From JBIOHJ01 sp044448905 (lineage in GTDB: Bacteria; Bacteroidota; Bacteroidia; AKYH767-A; OLB10): a DNA stretch of 47,142 bases. Location of the stretch: positions 1 through 47,142 of the forward strand of contig JBIOHJ010000005.1 in the NCBI GenBank assembly GCA_044448905.1, read 5' to 3'. Shown here in pieces: positions 41,488-47,142 of this stretch (positions are counted from its first letter, which is position 1; each line of letters starts with the position of its first letter). Below the pieces are notes generated by a model that was not told the origin of the DNA, did not search any database, and was given only the letters and a program-made list of their open reading frames with translations. The position numbers were made by a program, and so were the translations under genes.

Positions 41488-42089
41488 ATTTTCTCGCCCA
41501 TCTTTATTTATCAGGCGATGATGAAAATATCATGATCGGAAATTTCATTGGTGATCATATAAGAGGAAATAATTTTTTGAACTACAATGAAGGAATTATC
41601 AAAGGGATTAAACTTCATCGGCTGATTGATGCATTTACCGACTCACATCCGTTAGTTGAAGCGGGCAAAAAAAGATTGCGCCCGTATTTTCATAAATATT
41701 CGCCTGTAATTACCGATGTTTTTTACGACCATTTTCTTGCAAAGAATTGGCAATTGCATCATCAGCAACCATTAGAATTGTTTGTAGCGAACGTTTATTC
41801 ATTACTCAAAAAAAATGAAAATGTTCTTCCGTTAAAAACAAATCATATGTTGACCTATATGATTCCCAATAACTGGCTGGTAGCCTACTCATCACTGGAA
41901 GGAATAAACAAAGCACTAACAGGAATGGCACGCAGAACCTCTTTTAATTCAGGAATGGATAAAGCAACAATGCATCTTCAAAAGGATTATTTACTTTATG
42001 AAAAAGAATTTGAAATTTTCTTTGATGAACTGAAAAGGTATTGCTCAGTGCAAAAGTCTAATCTCGAAAAGCAGATTTTAAATTTATAA
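41484..42089 (+). CDS. Acyl carrier protein phosphodiesterase (AcpH family)
   Basis: This 201-aa HD-type hydrolase family removes phosphopantetheine from holo-ACP. The N-terminal 'MNFLAHLYLSGDDENIMIGN', 'GIKLHRLIDAFTDSHPLV' and 'SPVITDVFYDHFLAKNW' hold the conserved His/Asp residues. The whole protein matches the family's usual 190-200 residues. Its start overlaps the end of the M28 gene by 4 bp (ATGA), so the two are coupled. Its stop codon overlaps by 6 bp the end of the convergent sdhB. Confidence 0.87.
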   Translation: MNFLAHLYLSGDDENIMIGNFIGDHIRGNNFLNYNEGIIKGIKLHRLIDAFTDSHPLVEAGKKRLRPYFHKYSPVITDVFYDHFLAKNWQLHHQQPLELFVANVYSLLKKNENVLPLKTNHMLTYMIPNNWLVAYSSLEGINKALTGMARRTSFNSGMDKATMHLQKDYLLYEKEFEIFFDELKRYCSVQKSNLEKQILNL

Positions 42090-42836
42090 AATCTTTGCTA
42101 CAAAATATTCCCTGTTCATCCTCGCAATGTTTTCCACCGAAATTAATTTAGGACATTCCGCTTCGCAGGCGTAGGTGTTGGTACAATTTCCAAAACCTTC
42201 TTCATCCATTTGCGCAACCATTTTTTCCACCCGTTGCTTTGCTTCCGGTTTTCCCTGAGGCAACAAAGCAAGCTGTGAAACTTTTGCTGAAACGAAAAGC
42301 ATTGCTGAGGAGTTTTTACATGCTGCAACACAAGCTCCGCACCCGATACACGCAGCAGCACTGAATGCTTCATCGGCATCTGGTTTTGGAATCAAAATGG
42401 CATTTCCATCCTGCGCACTGCCGGTATTAACGGAAACAAATCCCCCTGCCGACATAATCCTGTCAAACGAACTTCTGTCAACAACCAAATCTTTTATCAC
42501 AGGAAAAGCCGCGGCTCTCCAGGGTTCCACAACAATAGTATCTCCATCATTAAATGATCGCATGTGTAGTTGACAGGTAGTAACTCCCCTAAGCGGTCCA
42601 TGTGGGCGACCATTAATATACATGCTGCATGTACCGCAAATTCCTTCACGGCAATCATGGTCAAATGCAATAGGTTCTTCGCCTTTCGAAATTAATTCTT
42701 CATTGAGCACATCAAACATTTCAAGAAAAGACATATCAGGCGAAATATTTTTAACCGGGTAAATTTTTAATTCCCCTTTGGCATCTTTACTTTTCTGCCT
42801 CCAAATCTTTAATGTGAGGTTCATGTTTCCGCTCAT
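42084..42836 (-). CDS. sdhB: Succinate dehydrogenase iron-sulfur subunit
   Basis: The 250-aa subunit carries electrons from FAD to the quinone site. Cysteine sets are visible for all clusters: 'DHDCREGICGTCSMYINGRP' plus a later Cys in 'VTTCQLHMRS' for [2Fe-2S], 'CIGCGACVAAC' for [4Fe-4S], and 'CTNTYACEAECPKLISVENI' for [3Fe-4S]. It is the last gene of the sdhCAB operon, 8 bp after sdhA. It resembles the type found with single-subunit (SdhC) cytochrome b anchors. Confidence 0.94.
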   Translation of the reverse strand: MSGNMNLTLKIWRQKSKDAKGELKIYPVKNISPDMSFLEMFDVLNEELISKGEEPIAFDHDCREGICGTCSMYINGRPHGPLRGVTTCQLHMRSFNDGDTIVVEPWRAAAFPVIKDLVVDRSSFDRIMSAGGFVSVNTGSAQDGNAILIPKPDADEAFSAAACIGCGACVAACKNSSAMLFVSAKVSQLALLPQGKPEAKQRVEKMVAQMDEEGFGNCTNTYACEAECPKLISVENIARMNREYFVAKIL

Positions 42837-42844
42837 AAGTAAGA

Positions 42845-44824
42845 TTATTTATAACTGCGTTGTGCTATTTTAATATTCTCAAATTTTAATTCCTCCATGT
42901 GAATTTCATACGTATTATTCCCTTTGTTTTCCCATGCGGCAACGTATGCAAAACTCTCATCGCTCCTCATAGCTTCGCCCTCTCCAGTTTGGAACTCTTC
43001 GCGAAAATGTCCTCCGCAACTTTCGTTTCTTTGCAATGCATCTAAACACATTAATTCTCCCAATTCAAGAAAATCGGCAACACGTCCAGCCTTTTCCAAT
43101 TCAGGATTAAATTCATTTTGTGAGCCGGGAATTCGCACATCTTTCCAGAAATCATTTCTAAGATTTTTTATTTCTTCAATAGCTTCTTTCAATCCTTTTT
43201 CATTTCGTGCCATCCCGCATTTGTCCCACATAATTTTTCCAAGGCGCTTGTGAAAATGGTCAACAGATTTTGTTCCGTTCACATTCATCAGTCTGTCTAA
43301 ATTTCCCTGAACATTTTTTTCTGCAGAAGCAAATGCTTCGCTATCAGTGGGAATTGCTTTTGTTTTAATTTCATTCGAAAGGTATGCACCGATAGTATAA
43401 GGAATTACAAAGTATCCGTCAGCTAATCCCTGCATAAGCGCAGATGCCCCCAAACGATTTGCACCGTGGTCGGAAAAATTTGCTTCGCCAAGTGAATATA
43501 AACCCGGAACATTTGTCATCAGGTTATAATCCACCCACAAGCCTCCCATTGTATAATGAACCGCAGGGTAAATGCGCATTGGTGTCTCATATGGATTTTC
43601 GCCTGTGATTTGTTTATACATATCAAACAGGTTTCCATACTTTTCTGTTATCACCTGTTTTCCTAATTCATTAATTTGCGCTTCGCTTGCATTGTGAAGA
43701 TTTTTTTTTGTGGCCTCAACAGTTCCATAGCGTTTCATGTTAGCAGTGAAATCGAGATACACCGCCATCTTTGAATTTCCAACTCCGAATCCTGCATCAC
43801 ATCTTTCTTTCGCTGCACGTGACGCTACATCACGCGGAACAAGGTTTCCAAAAGCAGGGTATCTTCTCTCTAAATAATAATCACGTTCTTCTTCAGGAAT
43901 TTCCAATGGCTTTCTCGAATCACCTTTTTGTTTCGGCACCCATATTCTTCCATCATTTCTTAAACTTTCACTCATTAATGTAAGTTTGCTTTGATGGTCG
44001 CCACTAACGGGTATGCAGGTAGGATGAATTTGAGTATAGCATGGGTTTCCGAAAAAAGCACCTTTCTTATTTGCTTTCCAGATGGCAGTTACATTACAGC
44101 CCATTGCATTGGTTGAAAGATAAAATACGTTTCCATAACCACCGGTGCAAAGCAAGACTGCATGTCCGAAATGTCTTTCCAATTTTCCTGAAATCAAATC
44201 CCGCGCAATAATTCCGCGGCATTTTCCATCAATCAAGACTATGTCCAACATTTCATGACGCGCATACATTTTCACACTTCCCATTCCGACTTGTCTTTCC
44301 AAAGCAGAGTATGCGCCAAGCAAAAGTTGCTGACCGGTTTGACCCGCTGCGTAAAAGGTTCTTTGCACCTGTGTTCCTCCAAATGAACGGTTGCTTAAAT
44401 ATCCACCATATTCACGAGCAAACGGAACTCCCTGTGCAACACATTGGTCAATGATATTCCCGCTCACTTCTGCCAAACGATATACGTTAGCTTCGCGCGC
44501 ACGGTAATCGCCTCCTTTTATTGTGTCATAAAATAAACGGTAAACACTGTCGCCATCGTTCTGATAATTTTTTGATGCATTAATTCCACCTTGTGCCGCA
44601 ATACTGTGCGCACGCCTTGGCGAATCCTGGAAACAAAAACATTTTACTTTATATCCTAACTCGGCAAGAGATGCAGCTGCTGCAGCTCCTGCCAACCCTG
44701 AACCCACAACAATAATCTCGAGATTTCTTTTGTTGGCAGGATTAACTAAAGGAGCGGTAGATTTATATTTTGTCCACTTTTGGTCTAACGGTCCTTCGGG
44801 AATCTTCGAATCTAAAACTGACAT
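42845..44824 (-). CDS. sdhA: Succinate dehydrogenase flavoprotein subunit
   Basis: The 659-aa flavoprotein oxidises succinate to fumarate in the TCA cycle. The FAD-binding 'IIVVGSGLAGAAAAASLAEL' and the covalent-FAD histidine in 'RAHSIAAQGGINAS' are present. Substrate/active-site segments are seen in 'YTQIHPTCIPVSGDHQSKL', 'PRDVASRAAKERCDAG', 'MGGLWVDYNLMTNVPGLYSL' and 'SDHGANRLGASALMQGLADG'. It is the middle gene, 20 bp after sdhC. Length fits the Bacteroidota form (about 640-670 residues), longer than the E. coli enzyme. Confidence 0.95.
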   Translation of the reverse strand: MSVLDSKIPEGPLDQKWTKYKSTAPLVNPANKRNLEIIVVGSGLAGAAAAASLAELGYKVKCFCFQDSPRRAHSIAAQGGINASKNYQNDGDSVYRLFYDTIKGGDYRAREANVYRLAEVSGNIIDQCVAQGVPFAREYGGYLSNRSFGGTQVQRTFYAAGQTGQQLLLGAYSALERQVGMGSVKMYARHEMLDIVLIDGKCRGIIARDLISGKLERHFGHAVLLCTGGYGNVFYLSTNAMGCNVTAIWKANKKGAFFGNPCYTQIHPTCIPVSGDHQSKLTLMSESLRNDGRIWVPKQKGDSRKPLEIPEEERDYYLERRYPAFGNLVPRDVASRAAKERCDAGFGVGNSKMAVYLDFTANMKRYGTVEATKKNLHNASEAQINELGKQVITEKYGNLFDMYKQITGENPYETPMRIYPAVHYTMGGLWVDYNLMTNVPGLYSLGEANFSDHGANRLGASALMQGLADGYFVIPYTIGAYLSNEIKTKAIPTDSEAFASAEKNVQGNLDRLMNVNGTKSVDHFHKRLGKIMWDKCGMARNEKGLKEAIEEIKNLRNDFWKDVRIPGSQNEFNPELEKAGRVADFLELGELMCLDALQRNESCGGHFREEFQTGEGEAMRSDESFAYVAAWENKGNNTYEIHMEELKFENIKIAQRSYK

Positions 44825-44844
44825 CAGTAAAAAATATTTTCAGG

Positions 44845-45516
44845 TTAATGAACAATTTTAAAGTGTATTGCAATCGGCATCATGGCAAATACAATCGGAA
44901 CAATTATGGAAAACCAAATGCCGATTGTTTTAATTAATGGAGTGTATGTTTTATGATTCAAACCCAATGACTGAAATGCTGATTGAAATCCATGCAACAA
45001 ATGATAGGCAAGCGAAACCATTCCTGCCACATACAACAAAACAATAAAAGGGTTTTCAAAAACTTCTTTCATTTCTTCGAATAAAGTCTCTTCTCCGCTG
45101 GTGATGTGATCGGTAAAGCGGCTTACTACCCAAAAGTGTTTTAAATGAATAATGAGGAACATTAAAATTAAAGTTCCCAATAATCCCATCCAGCGCGAAT
45201 ACCATGTGCTGTTTGCCTTTGCATTTTCAACTGTATATTTAACAGGCCGGGCTTTTTGATTTTGCAAAGTAAGAAACAAAGCCTGCACAATATGCCAGAT
45301 GATTCCGGCAAACAAAACAATTTCCATTGTACGGATAATGATATTAGCTCCCATAAATTCGGCAACTTCGTTAAATGTTTTTCCTCCGTCATTTAAAAAA
45401 ATCAATGAATTAACACCGCAGTGGACTATTAAAAAAGAAATGAGAAATAACCCGGTTATTCCCATTGCAAATTTTTTACCGATTGATGAATTCAGAATAT
45501 TGGCTGCCGTTGACAT
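44845..45516 (-). CDS. sdhC: Succinate dehydrogenase cytochrome b558 subunit
   Basis: This 223-aa membrane anchor has five helices, e.g. 'FAMGITGLFLISFLIVHCGV', 'MEIVLFAGIIWHIVQALFLT', 'GLLGTLILMFLIIHLKHFWV' and 'VLLYVAGMVSLAYHLLHGFQ'. Histidines in four of them (VHCG, WHIV, IHLKHF, YHLLHG) fit the two-heme single-subunit anchor (type B), which reduces menaquinone. It is the first gene of the operon sdhCAB. A -7-like element lies 20 bp upstream. Confidence 0.92.
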   Translation of the reverse strand: MSTAANILNSSIGKKFAMGITGLFLISFLIVHCGVNSLIFLNDGGKTFNEVAEFMGANIIIRTMEIVLFAGIIWHIVQALFLTLQNQKARPVKYTVENAKANSTWYSRWMGLLGTLILMFLIIHLKHFWVVSRFTDHITSGEETLFEEMKEVFENPFIVLLYVAGMVSLAYHLLHGFQSAFQSLGLNHKTYTPLIKTIGIWFSIIVPIVFAMMPIAIHFKIVH

Positions 45517-45535
45517 ATTTTAATTAAAAGCCGGA

Positions 45536-45543
45536 CAAATTTA
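45536..45543 (-). promoter_or_regulatory. Possible promoter -7 element for sdhCAB
   Basis: On the minus strand this reads TAAATTTG, an exact match to TAnnTTTG, 19 bp before the sdhC start. No good TTTG lies 17-19 bp further upstream, so support is partial. Confidence 0.4.
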
Positions 45544-45727
45544 ATTGATTAATTGTAAACTTATTGAAAAATTCAAAATGATATTTATCAATAAACAATT
45601 TAACCCTTTGCCAGGTGGTTATTCACTTTAACGGTTGAAAAGTTTTAATGAGGCAATGATTTATTTGTTTTGGCTGTTTAATAATTCAAATACCTTCACC
45701 GCCATAAACTTTAAAAACCTAAACATC

Positions 45728-46150
45728 ATGAACACAAAACTACTTATTGCTACAATTGTTGGAGCTATTGCTTCGTTTTTGCTTGGCTGGCTGGTTTACG
45801 GAACATTGTTGATGGATTTTTGGAAGACCAATACCACCATTTACGAAGGTCTTAGCGTTGATCCGCCCCGTTTGTGGGCAATTTTTCTTGGGGGGCTTTG
45901 CTATTGTTTCCTGCTTGCCTGGATTTTTGACAAATGGTCGAACACACGCGATTTTAAAGGGGGGTTTATTAATGGTATGATCATTAGCTTGCCGATTATG
46001 CTATGGACATGGCTCGGTTATTATGCTTTTTTAAACCTATATACATCTACCTTAATGATTACGGATATTATTGTTGGCACCTTATTTAATGGGGTTGTGG
46101 CTGGTATTATTGCCGCAATGTTAGGTAGAGGTAAAACGGCTGCTGCCTAA
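45728..46150 (+). CDS. Small four-helix membrane protein (DUF1761-like)
   Basis: From the ATG at 45728 the product is 140 aa. A longer reading from 45635 adds 31 residues that look like untranslated leader. Four hydrophobic helices are visible: 'LLIATIVGAIASFLLGWLVY', 'LWAIFLGGLCYCFLLAWIFD', 'GFINGMIISLPIMLWTWLGY' and 'DIIVGTLFNGVVAGIIAAML'. It resembles DUF1761-type membrane proteins; function is unknown. It is a single gene closed by a hairpin terminator. Confidence 0.75.
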   Translation: MNTKLLIATIVGAIASFLLGWLVYGTLLMDFWKTNTTIYEGLSVDPPRLWAIFLGGLCYCFLLAWIFDKWSNTRDFKGGFINGMIISLPIMLWTWLGYYAFLNLYTSTLMITDIIVGTLFNGVVAGIIAAMLGRGKTAAA

Positions 46151-46173
46151 CTAATATTTCAATAATTTTATTG

Positions 46174-46223
46174 AAGCATTGCTTTCTTTCCAATTATTGG
46201 CGGAAAGAGAACAATGCTTTTTT
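46174..46223 (+). terminator. Terminator after the small membrane protein gene
   Basis: AAGCATTG with TCTTTCC on the left pairs with GGAAAGA and CAATGCTT on the right, around an AATTATTGGC loop, and is followed by TTTTTTATT. It separates this gene from the aminopeptidase P gene. Confidence 0.85.
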
Positions 46224-46261
46224 ATTAACTTTGAACGTTGAACCTTAAATTTTGAACTCCT

Positions 46262-47142
46262 ATGAAATATCCCGCTATTCCAAAAAATCTTTTTGTTGAG
46301 AACAGAAAAAAATACGCTGCACTTCTCAAACCAAAATCAATTGCCATTTTTAATGCCAATGATGAAATGCCGCGCAATGGCGATGGCACTTTTAAATTCC
46401 GCCAGAATTCCGATTTGTTTTGGCTTACGGGAATTGACCAGGAGCAAACTGTTTTGATTTTGTTTCCCGATTCGCCACTTCCACAGTACAAAGAAATTTT
46501 ATTTCTCCGCGCAACCAACGAAAAGATTGCTATTTGGGAAGGGCATAAATACACTATTGAAGAAGCGCGTGCGCAATCAGGAATTCAAATGGTGCTATGG
46601 CTGGAAGAATTCAATATGGTTGCACCCATGCTGATGAATCATGCGCAAAATGTGTATTTCAATATTAATGAGAACGACCGTTATTCAAACCCGGTTCCCT
46701 ACCATGATTTGCGCTTTGCCAATGATTGGAAACAAAAATATCCATCACACACATATGAAAGAAGCGGGCCTTTGATGGCGCAACTGCGGGCAGTTAAATC
46801 GGAAGAAGAAACTAAACAAATGCAGATTGCATGCGACATTACCGAAAAAGCTTTCCGCAGGGTGTTGAATTTCGTAAAACCCGGTGTGATGGAATATGAA
46901 ATTGAAGCCGAAGTTATTCATGAGTTTATACGCAACCGCGCCACCGACCATGCTTATTATCCCATTATCGCATCGGGGTACAGCGCGTGTGTGTTGCATT
47001 ACAATGATAATAACAGGGAGTGCAAAGACGGGGATGTGATACTGATGGATTTTGGATGCGAATACGCAAATTATGCAGCTGATTTAACACGGAGCATCCC
47101 GGTAAACGGAAAATTTACTCCGCGCCAGCTCGATGTGTATAA
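46262..47142 (+). CDS. pepP: Xaa-Pro aminopeptidase (aminopeptidase P), N-terminal part, partial
   Basis: The gene runs off the right edge; 293 codons are visible from the ATG at 46262. The N-terminal creatinase-like domain ('NDEMPRNGDGTFKFRQNSDL', 'FWLTGIDQEQTVLILFPDSP') is complete. The pita-bread catalytic domain begins at about residue 175 with 'LRAVKSEEETKQMQIACDIT'. Active-site residues seen are the His in 'SACVLHYNDNNREC' and metal-binding aspartates in 'VILMDFGCEYANYAADLTRS'; the remaining ligands (His, two Glu) lie beyond the edge. It would remove N-terminal residues preceding proline using two Mn/Zn ions. Confidence 0.92.
   Translation, partial: MKYPAIPKNLFVENRKKYAALLKPKSIAIFNANDEMPRNGDGTFKFRQNSDLFWLTGIDQEQTVLILFPDSPLPQYKEILFLRATNEKIAIWEGHKYTIEEARAQSGIQMVLWLEEFNMVAPMLMNHAQNVYFNINENDRYSNPVPYHDLRFANDWKQKYPSHTYERSGPLMAQLRAVKSEEETKQMQIACDITEKAFRRVLNFVKPGVMEYEIEAEVIHEFIRNRATDHAYYPIIASGYSACVLHYNDNNRECKDGDVILMDFGCEYANYAADLTRSIPVNGKFTPRQLDVY

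Overview
The window reads as chromosomal DNA of a Bacteroidota bacterium, most likely a free-living aerobic member of the Chitinophagales/Sphingobacteriales side of the phylum. The evidence is the alternative complex III (act) operon, several secreted proteins with type IX secretion (T9SS, 'YPNPA') C-terminal sorting domains, promoters of the Bacteroidota type (TTTG, about 18 bp, TAnnTTTG), and lineage-typical families such as DUF4271, DUF5777 and DUF3341. No phage, transposase, CRISPR array, rRNA or tRNA was recognised.

Layout. 1-953 is the N-terminal part of a HAMP-containing membrane sensor (minus strand, cut by the window edge). 1365-2546 is a secreted kelch protein and 2575-2937 a small SPOR protein. 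3134-14456 is the respiratory core: actABCDEF (quinol:cytochrome c oxidoreductase) followed by cytochrome c oxidase subunits II and I, with one strong promoter in front and a hairpin terminator behind. A 21-bp tandem repeat array lies between actB and actC. 14533-21875 holds a beta-barrel protein, a glutaryl-CoA-type dehydrogenase, a lipoprotein, two adjacent T9SS cargo proteins (one with seven propeller-type repeats) and an M1 aminopeptidase. 21989-23805 is a tight three-gene cluster: CX4CH lipoprotein, YceI, DUF5777 barrel. 23826-27992 is a housekeeping run: DUF4271, uroporphyrinogen-III synthase, rnpA, yidD, S41 protease. 28061-33831 has an O-antigen ligase-like protein, a TPR protein, MeaB, a GT2 glycosyltransferase and uvrC.

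33832-38384 is the most repeat-rich part: a dispersed inverted repeat, a secreted protein whose N terminus is encoded by a dispersed repeat, an S74-chaperone tail-fibre-like T9SS protein, four stacked hairpins with a possible orphan promoter, an unrecognised 304-aa protein, and a second 21-bp tandem array. 38385-42089 carries lepA, an M28 peptidase and an ACP phosphodiesterase. 42084-45516 is the succinate dehydrogenase operon sdhCAB (minus strand). A small membrane protein and the start of an aminopeptidase P gene close the window.

Together, complex II (sdhCAB), alternative complex III and the aa3/caa3-type oxidase give most of an aerobic electron transport chain, with HemD supplying one heme-synthesis step. 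The least explained signals are the two unrelated 21-bp tandem arrays in intergenic DNA and the orphan promoter/hairpin unit near 36.7 kb.
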